A stretch of DNA of 17,918 nucleotides. Origin: Acanthaster planci. Its lineage: Eukaryota; Echinodermata; Asteroidea; Valvatida; Acanthasteridae. The stretch lies in contig NW_019091706.1 of the NCBI RefSeq assembly GCF_001949145.1, forward strand, positions 260,901 to 278,818, given 5' to 3'. Positions 1 through 8,994 of the stretch are shown here, piece by piece. Position 1 is the first letter of the stretch. Every line of letters starts with the position of its first letter. The notes under the pieces were generated by a model, which was given only the letters and a program-made list of their open reading frames with translations, had not been told where the DNA came from and did no database searches. The position numbers and the translations under genes are program-made.

Positions 1-1
1 G

Positions 2-372
2 ACCTTCATTACGCCATTTGGGCGCTTTTGCTTCAAGCGACTCCCCTTTTGCATCACGTCAGCCCCAGAAATGTACCAACGAATAATGAGTGACCTGTTG
101 ATCGGAATACAAGGGGTTGTGGTATACATGGATGATGTTCTGGTCACTGGCCACACAAAAGAAGAACACGATGAACAACTCCAACACGTTTTAACGATTA
201 TACAGAACGCTGGGCTGAAGCTCAACCGAGACAAGTGCAAATTAGCCAGAGAAAGGTTGACTTCCTTGGCATGAAGCTGACCAAGGACGGCATCCATCCC
301 GACCCTGCAAAGGTAGCAGCTATCGTACAGATGGTGCCACCAACTAACAAAGTCGAGGTGAAACGACGAAGG
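2..372 (+). pseudogene. Reverse transcriptase fragment (Ty3/gypsy)
   Basis: The segment begins with the RT palm block ending in PFCITSAPEMYQRIM and carries the catalytic box YMDDVLVTG at about 128-154, the YxDD active site that copies retrotransposon RNA into DNA. It runs in frame 2 to about 255, where a one-base loss puts the following block (DFLGMKLTKDGIHPDPAK, the conserved RT thumb region) in frame 1. A second shift near 370 moves the next block (GMVNWLARFFPHVS) into frame 0. Two frameshifts in 370 bases mean it is non-functional. The N-terminal part of RT lies outside the window. Confidence 0.9.
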
Positions 373-1080
373 GCATGGTGAATTGGTTGGCCAGGTTCTT
401 TCCTCATGTATCTTCAGTTGCTGCACCAATCAATAACCTACTGAAGAGTGATGTCAGCTAGATGTGGGGACCACACCAGCAATCAGTCTTCCGCAGATTG
501 AAGACGCTTCTGACATCAGCCCCTGCCCTTGCATTTTATGATGCCACAAAGCCGACGATTGCCAGTGCTGATGTCAGTGAATACGGCCTTGGCGGCTGTA
601 TTCTACATCAACAAAATGACTCAGAGTGGAAACCGGTGGCATATTACTCAAGAAGTCTGCTTCCTGCTCAAAGCAGAACGCTTGTACGCCCAGAGAGAAA
701 AAGAGCTGTTGGCCCCGTCGTGAACATGCGAAAGGTTCTACGTGTGCTTGAGATGCCTCCATGTCACAATTCAGACAGACCATAAGCCGCTTGTTCCACT
801 CGTTAACAACAAAGACCTGTGTGATGCACCGCTGAGGTGTCAACGACTCCTCAGGTGTCTCATGAAGTACAACTGCACCGCTGTGTATGTACCTGGCAAA
901 CACCTCGTGTCCCACTGACTTCACCGGTCAATGAATGTGACAACTTTTCCAATGAAGTAGAAGCACACGTCTATATGGTGACAAACCATTGGCCAGTTTC
1001 CCAGGGAAAGTTGGAGGAGTTCACACGAGAAACTGCCCTTGATCCTGTTCTCAAGCAAGTTACACCAGATGTGTTTAGTG
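373..1080 (+). pseudogene. RT thumb to RNase H and connector fragment (Ty3/gypsy)
   Basis: This continues pol in frame 0 with an in-frame TAG at 459-461, then the RNase H domain: the first catalytic Asp region reads SADVSEYGLGGCI, followed by KPVAYYSRSL. A frameshift near 665 puts the catalytic Glu motif (QREKELLA) in another frame, and the third Asp lies in IQTDHKPL at about 769-792. The connector region (NEVEAHVYMV to LDPVLKQV, about 950-1065) is typical of the stretch between RNase H and integrase in animal Ty3/gypsy elements. At least three lesions are present. RNase H would degrade the RNA strand during reverse transcription; here it is a relic. Confidence 0.85.
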
Positions 1081-1081
1081 G

Positions 1082-1423
1082 TTGGCCAAAGTACTCCCTC
1101 GTTCATACATCGTAAACATCCAGGGTGTGGAGTATCGACGTAACTGTCGCCACTTGCTGCTCATTCCAGACTCGGAGCCAGTCCTGGAGGATCAAACACC
1201 ACCAGACCACATCAACCAACAGCATCCCAGACCAGCAATGGACAGACGTCATCGCACAACGAAAACCCCACAGTGGCACCAGGACTATGTGATGTACTTA
1301 ACTCGGAACTGTATCACTAAACTCAAAACATCCGACTGGAACTTTGAGGAACTTTTATTTAAATTCATCACAAATCTGGACACTGGACTGACTTTATGTT
1401 TCAACAATTTCATTCAGTTTTAG
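1082..1423 (+). pseudogene. Integrase C-terminal tail fragment (Ty3/gypsy)
   Basis: An open stretch in frame 2 reads PRSYIVN...YRRNCRHLLLIP, matching the consensus at the very end of Ty3/gypsy integrases (PRSYxVxT..G..YRRNRRHL). It is followed by a basic, proline-rich tail including RTTKTPQWHQDY, which resembles the R(S)GR..K.P..Y endings of these polyproteins. The zinc-binding HHCC domain and the DDE core expected before it are absent, so this piece is fused to the connector by deletion. The last 35 or so residues before the stop look unlike the family and may be read-through into flanking DNA. Confidence 0.75.
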
Positions 1424-1447
1424 AACACAACAAACCTTCATTTTGGA

Positions 1448-1475
1448 GACTCGGGGAAGTGACTCGGGGAAGTGA
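1448..1475 (+). repeat. 13-bp tandem duplication, purine-rich
   Basis: ACTCGGGGAAGTG occurs twice head to tail (1449-1461 and 1462-1474). It lies just after the end of pol, where a retrotransposon polypurine tract and the 3' LTR border would be expected. GGGGAAGTG is a plausible polypurine-tract relic, but no LTR beginning TG...CA could be traced downstream. Confidence 0.7.
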
Positions 1476-1619
1476 AACATGTGTTTTGTTCCATTCTAAT
1501 ATTTCAACAGCCTAGGGCATTGAGTAAGACACAAAGTTTTGGAAAATTCAATTAATCTTTTACACCAACATTAATATGTGATTGTTGTTTCTATGCTTAA
1601 TAAGTTTTTTTGTTTACAG

Positions 1620-1717
1620 CGTAAAGGAAGTGATGTTTATCCAGGCACCAACTACACGTTTTATATTAAAACAATGACTGCAGTGATGAATAAAGATGTA
1701 GAAGATGGCAGCCCCAT
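1620..1717 (+). CDS. Candidate exon, end of a fibronectin type III-like domain
   Basis: A 98-base exon is bounded by a strong acceptor (long T tract, TTTACAG, ending 1619) and a good donor (CCCAT|GTAAGG at 1718). In the only open frame (32 codons plus 2 bases) it reads RKGSDVYPGTNYTFYIKTMT, then AVMNKDVEDGSP. The pattern PGTxYxFxIxT...GSP is typical of the F and G strands at the end of fibronectin type III domains in animal cell-surface receptors. The exon stands alone: no partner exons were found in the window, and a retroelement lies immediately upstream. It may belong to a gene whose other exons lie outside, or be an orphan relic. The domain call rests on one short motif. Confidence 0.5.
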
Positions 1718-2177
1718 GTAAGGCTAAACCGACGTTTGGTGAGTCCGTTCCTTTTGTCCCATTTACTGGATAGAAAGAACCCATAAATACAACAGTTTAC
1801 GAACCTCAACGTCAGAATCTTAAGCATGTCGTGTATTAGTCCAAGGTCTGGTTCAACATGTCTCAAGCCTTGGTAGCAAACCAGGGTGTGCGCGAAAATA
1901 GCTTCAATTGCCTTAGGGGTAAATTGCATCGTGGAGTCATTTCTGAAGCACAATTATCCATTACGTGCATTTATCTGCTGTCTATCATCATTTGGCACTG
2001 CTGCATTGAAGACAAATCACCACCACAAAGACGAACCGAAAGCCTGACGTCATTTTCTTTTTTAGTGTACATTGTAAAAAAAAAGTTGGGTGATTTGTGA
2101 CCAGGTTTTTCTTTATTAAAATTGGTGTAAATATTAACTTTCCAAACCTTGCACACAAGGTGTCCAACTGTTGGAGA
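1718..2177. other. Non-coding stretch between FN3-like exon and GPCR relic
   Basis: I see no gene here. Open stretches on both strands lack recognisable motifs and are interrupted by stops or lack splice borders. The base composition is ordinary for the window. Confidence 0.5.
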
Positions 2178-2207
2178 AACTTTATGCAACTTTATGCAAC
2201 TTTATGC
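2178..2207 (+). repeat. Three tandem copies of a 10-bp unit
   Basis: AACTTTATGC is repeated three times without change (2178-2187, 2188-2197, 2198-2207), immediately before a TATATAAA stretch upstream of the GPCR relic. A 10-bp period matches one DNA helical turn, but a random short duplication is equally possible. Confidence 0.9.
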
Positions 2208-2208
2208 C

Positions 2209-2216
2209 TATATAAA
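2209..2216 (+). promoter_or_regulatory. TATA-like sequence upstream of GPCR copy 1
   Basis: TATATAAA lies about 120 bases before the first in-frame ATG (2333) of the GPCR frame. It is AT-rich in an AT-rich neighbourhood, so it may be chance. The second GPCR copy has a better TATA box at 8828. Confidence 0.25.
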
Positions 2217-2332
2217 AATTACACAAATCTGGATGATTCATATTTGCCTAACTTTCCCCCAAGCATTTAACCTGGTTTTATCTGATATGTCGATGTATAA
2301 CGCGATCAGGATTCGACCAAGGTCTGCGGGCG

Positions 2333-3717
2333 ATGATCTGGCGAAATTTGTTGAGGACACAATTACTGCCAGTGAGGGGGGCAAGTGGAAAGAGACGCCC
2401 TCGCAAGCACCCAAGTGTGTATTTGCTCGCAACTGGGGACCCGCTATTGAATGATACCTACCCCAACACCTGCAGCAAGGAAGCACCTGTGTTTTGTCTA
2501 ATCAGAACGGTAACTATTTCTGTCATTCTCGGTTTCATCTCCATTGTGACAATCAAAGGTAACATTTTGGTGATTGTTGCTTACATCAAAGACAGGTGCA
2601 TTAGGTCTACCGTGGCCAATTCATTTATACTGAGTTTGTCTGTCTGCGATTTGATAGTCGGTGCTGTCTCATTGCCCTTGGCCTCTATATGGATCGTCCT
2701 GGGCTACTGGCCCTTCGGGAAGATCCCCTGTCAGATATGGCTCGCTGTGGACTACACCGTAGTCCATGTTGCCGTCTTTACGATCATTTTCATCAGCCTT
2801 GATCGATACTGGTTGCTGACCAAAAAATTCGCCTATGCCACTTTCCAGACGCACAAACGCGCAGCTAGCATGATCATTGCGTCATGGCATATCAACTTGC
2901 TGTTTTACTCCACGGTATCTTTTCTGTGGGGTCTGTTGGCAGGCGGTGATAAAATCGATGATTACAACAACTGTGAACTTGAATCTTGGGACAGTGTACC
3001 ATTTCAGGCTTTTGAAATGGTTTCCAAGTTCTTCACTCCGATACTGGCCATACTTTACTTCAGTACTCAAGTATACATCAACATCAAGCGCAGATCACAG
3101 GGTATATTTCAAAAGCCTGGACAGCCTGGTGAATTGTCTGCCGGAGGGCCAAGCACCAGTACAAGAATTCACGAGAGGTGTAATACACAATAGCAGTCGA
3201 CAGACGAACGACTGAAAAACGTTGAGTGCGAGCATTGCCAATCCGAGGAAATACATGTACCAGGACCAGAAGAGGGCCACAGTAACACCGGGTTTGATGA
3301 GGAACTTGAAGGCATAACCATCCGTCTTCAGTCATACCAAAGAAAGCTGCCTGCTGATACTGGATTGGACGACAATGCAGCTAGCGTTAAGGGAACTCGG
3401 AAACGCTGGACAGCGAGGCAGAGCAGTAGACCCGATCAAGTTGACAGAGGCAAGCGGCGAGAGTTCAAGCGGCATAGGAAGGCAGCGGTGACACTGTCAG
3501 TTCTGGTGGGCGTTTTCATAGCAATGTGGTTGCCTTTCTACATGGGATCACTCCTTGCTTCCATATGCGAGGAATGTGTTTCTTATCTCGCATGGGAAGT
3601 GGTTAACCATCTGCTTTGGTGTAACTCGACAATCAATCCGCTCTCTACGCTTTTCTAGTGGTACAATTCAGACGGAATTTTATATGCTGTTTGAAACTGA
3701 AATTGTGCACGAAATGA
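2333..3717 (+). pseudogene. Amine-type class A GPCR (histamine H3/H4- or muscarinic-like), copy 1, two lesions
   Basis: Intronless seven-helix receptor frame. With ATG 2333 as residue 1: TM1 about 60-84 with GN (Asn77, 1.50); TM2 with Asp106 (2.50); Cys133 (3.25); Asp140 (3.32), the amine-binding Asp, exactly 7 residues on; DRY 157-159; Trp185 (4.50); Cys214 in loop 2; TM5 with Pro236. A long intracellular loop 3 (about 130 residues) follows, then TM6 with FIAMWLPFY and TM7 with LLWCNSTINP. WPFG after TM2 and LLWCNSTINP point to the H3/H4-muscarinic branch. Two lesions are seen: an in-frame TAG at 3191-3193 in loop 3, and a one-base loss between CCG (3638-3640) and TAC (3646-3648), which breaks NPxxY. 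In the shifted frame the sequence continues YAFLVVQFRRNFICC, a normal helix 8, to TGA 3715-3717. The true start codon is uncertain. Probably a recent pseudogene; assembly error is possible. Confidence 0.85.
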
Positions 3718-4165
3718 ACATAGACACCGATCTTGACAGTTTGAATTTGCAAGCCTTTAGTGAAAATGTGTGACTCTGAATCTTTTGATAAATCTCTGAG
3801 AAACCAGATTTCTTGTTTCCACCAGTTTTACAAACAGGACTTACACGAAATAAAATGTATCTGCGACAGTTTTTACTGCGCATGGTTAGCATAACAATGC
3901 TTTTTAGCGGTCGTGACGTGTTACACTATACGAACTTGCGACGTATCAGCGAACGCTCTACGTATTGAACGTTTATGGACGCAGATAACAATATAATTGG
4001 TTGTAAGTGAAAAATGGACAGTAGAATCCCAATAGTTTCTCAAAGGGAAAAATAACAACCATCTGTTGGATAGTTTATGAACTTGCTATTCCTTTGAAAT
4101 TAGAAGTGTTTTGTGGGGGTTAGGGGCATCTATTTTGACTGCAAATGAAGGCTGTAATTTGTATA
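2510..4165 (+). repeat. Segmental duplication, unit 1 (GPCR copy 1 plus 3' flank)
   Basis: This segment matches 8985-10515 across coding and non-coding sequence. Beyond the coding part, shared blocks include GATAGTTTATGAACTT and TTTGAAATTAGAA at about 4070-4105 versus 10405-10440, and TGAAGG.TGTAATTT at about 4146 and 10491. Similarity before about 2510 was not seen, so the duplicated unit appears to start near TM1. Limits were set by eye. Confidence 0.75.
3849..3854 (+). terminator. Possible polyadenylation signal of GPCR copy 1
   Basis: AATAAA lies about 130 bases after the end of the helix-8 frame. The homologous site in copy 2 reads GATAAA near 10164. Short motif in AT-rich DNA; weak support. 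Confidence 0.3.
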
Positions 4166-5489
4166 ATGTCAAACGATTCATTTTGTTTGTATGGAATGTT
4201 TCGTTCTGCATTTAAGTCCTAATAATGGGTGCTCTGCCCCTGTTGGCGTCAGTTATGGTGAACGTGTGTTAAACGTTTGTACCGGAACGATGGAACGTAC
4301 CTCACGAGGCCAGTTTTGATCCTTGTAGGGTATTAAAGGGGTACCCCACAAGAATTTCACGAAATAGATATTTCAAATTTACTCAAACAGGAGGAATTTT
4401 CAAGTGCCATTCATCCGTCGCAAATTGAAGTATTTTATATAAGGGACATACTGTCGAAATTTCAACCCAGGAAATTGAATTTGGTGTAAATGGCAGTGAT
4501 TTGAAATTTTTCCCGTGTTGTGTGGGAGTTTGGTACACGAGAACAAAGGAAATACCCCACAAATATACACATGTAAAGGTACATGCGTAAGTGCAGGTCG
4601 AGGTTCGCACACCTTTTCCAAAGAAAGCTACATTGCTGCTTGGATCTACCTGTGGGCTACCGATGGTGGTTGGTTCTCGTGGTGACTGGAGTTCGTGCTG
4701 GTGTGGCGGTCCTGTTCAGGGGGTTCGGCCTTGATTGCTGTGCTCACCGTTCTGCACCGACCGGACAGCGGTCTTTGTTTTCTGTAAGTAAAAGTTATTG
4801 TCTTGTATTAATGTTTTCATTTGCTTGGCCGATTTGTGTGTTAATAAAAAATGTTTCTTAACGTTATTTATGCATGGCCGCTTTATTCATTTTGTTTTGC
4901 TTGGCATGGCCTTTTCTAATCTCGCTAATGCAAGCCCATTGTTTTGTTTTATTTGGTTTATTGTGCTATTAAAATAATGTAAATAATTGTAGTTTGATGA
5001 GAGTAGTTGCAACAGACTACTCCAAATACTCGAATGAGTCCACTTCCCGCCAGCAATTTTCTTAACACAAAGATATTCTCTGAAAACTGGTCGTGGTACT
5101 TACACACAACTTAAGGAGCAACGCCGGACCAAAAGTAATACATGTAGTTGGGTATCTAATAACAGCTACTGCATGTAATTAAAGATTAAAACTACGACAA
5201 AATGTCTTACCAGTTAAAGCAAATACGAAGGAAATGATGATGCTGGCTCATAACAAAGGAAAAAAATTAATTTTGACGATTTGGTAATGCAAATACGTTT
5301 GTATGAAAACAAAATGTTGCTTTGCACAGTTTGCAGATATTGACATTTGCATATTCCATTCATACTCATTCATTCAAATAATTGTGTGTGTCATTTCCCT
5401 TTGTGTGCTGTTCTTTTCTTGAACTAGAAAAGCATTTGGTCAAATTAACAATCAAAAGTTGGTCAAAAATTTAAATTGTCAGATACATT

Positions 5490-5520
5490 CAGTGATGAAC
5501 ATTCCTGGAATGTATCACTG
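5490..5520. repeat. Near-perfect palindrome
   Basis: The left arm 5490-5505 and right arm 5507-5520 are complementary over 14 positions, with two extra bases in the left arm and one central T. No gene is near; function unknown. Confidence 0.75.
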
Positions 5521-6224
5521 GACAATGGAGGAACATTCGAAAATTTTTCGTTAAAGAAAATTAATCAACTCCCAATTTTCTGTTGTGATAAAAATATGAA
5601 GCACTGAGGACGGTGGGAATGGACTTATGTCTGGTAGCAGCATATGATATGACAACGTTTACTGTCATTGTTTATTAATTGACAACCGCAGGTGTTTTTT
5701 CCCCAGTTCATGGGGGGCTAGTTAATGAATTTCCTTCATTTCTTAGAACATGATATTTAACAGAGGCAGTTTTACATTAAAGAATAAACAGTAAACGACC
5801 TGCGCCATAGCAAATATGCAAAGGTGAACTATTTTGTAATATTTAAGCCCTGTTTGGGTTTAGATATCACTCTTCTTATGTCATAGCTTGTTTACATCCG
5901 GGTACTTTGACTATACTTTGGTTGCTTAAATGGCGGCTGGGCGAGTTTCAACGTAACGCCCGTATTTGTGTTGAAATAATCTTTGTTCGGAACCAAAAAT
6001 AAAAGGGCTGCGTGGATAAGCCTTGTCCACGTCCTCTTCGATACCAAATTTGTTCTTACTCTTTAATATGCAATGATAAATTGTGTGTTTCAGTTTCACA
6101 CTGATTATTATGAACCCTGATCGAGGGGTATTAATCTGAAGGCTAATTTCCTTTGAGCTGGTTTTAGAAAGTGCCATTCTGGTACTGTTGTTTCATAAAT
6201 GACGAAAGCTTCGTAAAAAACATT

Positions 6225-6249
6225 GAACGTGAATTTTTGATTCACGTTC
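6225..6249. repeat. Perfect 10-bp inverted repeat, 5-base spacer
   Basis: GAACGTGAAT (6225-6234) and ATTCACGTTC (6240-6249) flank TTTTG. It would form a stable small hairpin. No adjacent transcript is recognised. Confidence 0.85.
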
Positions 6250-6970
6250 GGATTCCTTCAGGTGATGAGAACGTCCAAGAGCAGGAAACATTCTAGCCTT
6301 CCGTTGTAGATGACCAGTTAGTCAATTCTTCTCTCTTCAAAACGGCCCATTAAATTCAGCCTGAGTTTAGCCTTCCAGTGATTACTAAAACAGAATACAC
6401 GAAAGGGAAACTGGAAACTCGTTTCGTTTGATCAGGTCAGATTTGGGACCAATTTCAAAGCAGACCACTTTACTTATCACATTTCGCATAGTAACGTGGA
6501 CTTGAGACTTGTAAAACATATGTTAATTGAAGGATCTAATGAAATGCATTGGCCAAAATTAAATGTGCGTTTTTTCAACTCAAGGTAATTTGCTTACCTC
6601 AGTCAAGCTGGAGACGCGTTTTAGTCGAAGCTTTGGTCGAAATGGTTGCCAGGTAGTAAGTAATCCATAATATACGTGATAAATAGCTTTACTCGGTTGA
6701 GGGGAAAAATTTGCAGCAGGTGCTCCTTTTTTTAAGCGCGCAAATTATAGTTAGCAATTACGTTGAATCGTTTGCTGTCATTTGCCACAGTCGTAAAACC
6801 ACCAGCCTAAAGCTACTAGGGTTTTCGGTGTAGATGCCTCATGGATAAGATTTGCAGATAAACTGATGAGAGGACTTGCAGGAACACCATGTAGAGAGAT
6901 CTCTTTTTGGAAGAGGTATGGTTCTGATAAGAATCGTGGAGTGTGAACCATTCAATCAATCCGACCAAGC

Positions 6971-7144
6971 AATACGGCCGTTTCACTATAGTGTGCCACC
7001 AAGAGTTTGCGATGCGTTGACCAATCACAATGCGTGAAATTTGTCGACCAATGCGCGTTTGGAAAGGGTAGACAACTTTGCGCAATATGATTGGCAAACA
7101 TTTTGCAAACTCTTGGTGGCGCACTATTGTGAATCGCCCGTATT
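6971..7144. mobile_element. Foldback element / MITE with arms spanning most of its length
   Basis: The left arm starts AATACGGCCG at 6971 and the right arm ends CGCCCGTATT at 7144. Each reads as an imperfect reverse complement of the other, including a perfect 16-base block GCCACCAAGAGTTTGC (about 6995-7010, complement near 7105-7120). Pairing continues with mismatches to within roughly 10-25 bases of the centre, so nearly the whole 174 bp folds into one hairpin. Base-pairing stops abruptly outside both ends, as for a transposed unit. No coding capacity is present. Target-site duplication is not clear, so the superfamily cannot be assigned. Such elements are moved by transposases encoded elsewhere. 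Confidence 0.75.
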
Positions 7145-7681
7145 CTGCGCCTGTATCATACCCCGTCTTCAGTCAGATAATCGATGCTGCATGTTCTACT
7201 TTATGAACGAATGGACGTGTCGAATAATGCAGACAAAAAGCGAGCTTTTTGTAGGACTATGACCATGTTACGTTTTGGATACTGTAATATGATAACAGCT
7301 CATGTTTTATTTGATGTCAAAAATCAACTTTTTTCAACTCAAGTGATTCGTTTTGGGTCTGTATAAAATGTTGCTGAACAGCAAATAAATTTCATTCCAC
7401 GCGAAACTGAATCATTTGGTTTAAAATATTTACAGACAACCAATTTCTCGTTGACGGGAGAAACAGTTTTCATGAACATTTCAAATGAAATAGTTTTCGA
7501 GCTTTTTTTTCTTTTTAGCTTGAAAAAACTTCTCGTAATCGGTTAAAGAGTGAGAGAGAAAAACAAACATGCAACATTCTTCCAACCATCACCCATTATT
7601 CACAGGTCTTTGAAAATGAGACACCGTTTTGGAAATAAACCCGTCAGGGTGTTCAAAAAGTGTTACCACCCGACAAACAGG
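7145..7681. other. AT-rich stretch without recognisable gene
   Basis: No domain, splice-bounded exon or RNA gene was seen. A 15-base sequence ending TTTTCAACTCAAG (near 7330-7344) also occurs near 6572-6586, on the far side of the foldback element; this is probably chance. Confidence 0.5.
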
Positions 7682-7836
7682 TTTTTTTTGGGGGGGGGTG
7701 GTTTGGTTTGGTTTGGTTTGGGTTGGGTTGAGTGTGTGCGTTGGGATGGGTTTGAGTTGGGTTGGGTTTGAGTTGGGTTGGATTGGGTTGGGGTTGGTTT
7801 GGTTTGGTTTGGTTGGGTTGGGTTGGGTTTGGTTTG
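7682..7836 (+). repeat. G/T-rich satellite of GGTTT and GGGTT units
   Basis: After T8 and a run of about ten G, the strand consists almost wholly of GGTTT, GGGTT and GGTTGG units for about 150 bases, with a few interruptions (AGTGTGTGCG, ATGGG, GATT). The plus strand is nearly free of C and A, so strand asymmetry is extreme. Runs of two to three G at 4-5 base spacing could form G-quadruplexes on the plus strand. Long open frames here (Gly/Trp/Val-rich on plus, Pro/Asn/Gln-rich on minus) are products of the repeat, not genes. Confidence 0.9.
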
Positions 7837-8827
7837 CTATTAACACCCAAGTGTGTCATTCAGTCGTTTATTTACACATCAACTGCAACCTTCAAAAACG
7901 AAGGGTGTTGTCACCTCGCGGAGATTCTCATCAACGGTCAAATCCCGGTCATGGCTGAACCTGTACGCCTGTTTGTGGTAGCTAATACATTCCCAGGCCC
8001 CTCTAACTACATTCCATTATGCTGCTGTGGAAGTGTAAGTAATACCATGGTAATACCAGGTCACAACCCAAACAGCTGTGACCAGTCTGCACATGTCTAT
8101 CAACAAAGAGATCCGGTTCCTGATACAGACCATATGGGCTCCTTGGGGTGACTGATCTTTCAAGAGTTTTAACTCGGCAGTGGTTGGGATCTGGCCAATG
8201 GGAGTTTACAGGCTTGTAGGGGTATGCCTGGGGTGAGGATGACAGAAAATATACGCCAATTCGGCCCATATTTATCGATCTCCATCACCGCGCTGTTGAG
8301 CCCAGAGTAAAGATAAACACCACAACGTGTTTAGCATTTTTACATGTTGAGAAAAGACATCAAATTATTAATACTTGTTTTACATTTTAAAACAACAAAA
8401 AGCAACTAAATTAATAACTCATCTGTAACCAGCAGTTGTGACGTTATTTTGCTTTGTACATCAATAGATGTAAGCCTGAGATTTAAAACTAAGATTAAAA
8501 ATTGTTTTGTGTTTTTTATATTCATTTGAACAGCACAGTCCATCCAAAAGAATTATTTTTTCTCTAAAGTTGTCTTGTTGAGGCCCCTCCAACGAATTCC
8601 GTCAACATGGCTCCATACCCTGGTGAAAATCGTATTGAGATTTTATGAGTTAATTTACAAATTCCCTAAGGAAACATTTTAAGTCCGTCACAATCAAAGC
8701 AAATTGACTGTCGCTTACCAACCGTTTGTGCAGTCAGACGCAATTAACACAGTCATTGCTGCACCCGGGAGGTAATACCGACCCAGGGTGGCTTGATAAA
8801 CCCTGTGGGTAAGCCAATGTCTCTAGC
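7837..8827. other. Stretch without supported gene
   Basis: Two splice-like signals occur: a donor (GGAAGT|GTAAGTAA at about 8034, plus strand) and a minus-strand acceptor (CCTCACCCCAG near 8231), each beside an open stretch of about 60-80 codons. Neither encodes a motif I recognise and neither has a partner. A palindromic pair GGTCACA...TGTGACC lies near 8061-8085. Confidence 0.4.
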
Positions 8828-8836
8828 TATAAAAGG
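8828..8836 (+). promoter_or_regulatory. TATA box candidate upstream of GPCR copy 2
   Basis: TATAAAAGG fits the metazoan TATA consensus well and lies about 110-120 bases before the first ATGs (8938, 8947) near GPCR copy 2. The relation to the relic is inferred from position only; no initiator was identified. Confidence 0.35.
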
Positions 8837-8965
8837 AATGCGTCAGTTATGCCGTAAATAAGCAAGAGAGAGTGTCACATGAAGGATATATTTTAGGTAT
8901 TTGTGCATTTTTGTAATTGACAGCCAATGCTACATTATGGATTTAATTGGTAATGGATCACTCTG

Positions 8966-8994
8966 ACCGGTGTTTGGTCTCACCAAACACCGGT
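8966..8994. repeat. Perfect 12-bp inverted repeat, 5-base loop
   Basis: ACCGGTGTTTGG (8966-8977) and CCAAACACCGGT (8983-8994) flank TCTCA. It sits where recognisable similarity to GPCR copy 1 begins, and the right arm runs directly into ATCATCTCCAT, which matches copy 1 at about 2535. It may mark a rearrangement breakpoint. Confidence 0.9.

Larger units (their letters stand above)
2..1437 (+). mobile_element. Ty3/gypsy LTR-retrotransposon remnant (3' part of pol)
   Basis: The order reverse transcriptase, RNase H, integrase C-terminus is that of Ty3/gypsy pol. The sequence is read in at least three successive frames, so the copy cannot be translated as a whole. The window starts inside RT, so gag, protease and the 5' LTR would lie outside. 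The integrase zinc finger and catalytic core are missing: the RNase H/connector passes at about 1090 straight into the integrase C-terminal tail, implying a deletion of several hundred codons. No clear 3' LTR follows, only a purine-rich stretch at 1448-1475 that could be a polypurine-tract relic. This is an old, inactive copy. Family assignment is firm; the clade within Ty3/gypsy is not determined. Confidence 0.9.
4166..6970. other. Long stretch without recognisable gene
   Basis: Scanning both strands gave only short open stretches without known motifs. It contains a KpnI-type palindrome GGGGTACCCC near 4337, the palindromes at 5490-5520 and 6225-6249, and many A/T runs. A donor-like site (TTCT|GTAAGT near 4790) follows an open stretch on the plus strand, but no acceptor or protein motif supports an exon. 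Confidence 0.5.

Noticed and set aside
1666-1953. 95-codon minus-strand open frame overlapping the FN3-like exon
   Set aside because: Partly antisense to the better supported exon; no motif recognised.
4583-4861. Plus-strand open frame with an internal GTAAGT donor
   Set aside because: No acceptor, no domain, and cysteine/arginine-rich content without pattern; likely chance.
5926-6177. 83-codon minus-strand open frame
   Set aside because: No motif, no splice borders and no similarity I can name.
8061-8085. GGTCACA...TGTGACC palindromic half-sites resembling nuclear-receptor elements
   Set aside because: The 11-base spacer is not a usual arrangement and there is no nearby promoter; the half-sites are short enough to be chance.
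7550-8151. Several overlapping long open frames on both strands rich in Gly/Trp/Val or Pro/Asn/Gln
   Set aside because: They are translations of the GGTTT/GGGTT repeat, which lacks stop codons in several frames.
8003-8269. Minus-strand open frame with a good acceptor (CCTCACCCCAG)
   Set aside because: No recognisable domain, no partner donor or exon; kept only as a note in the gene-free stretch.
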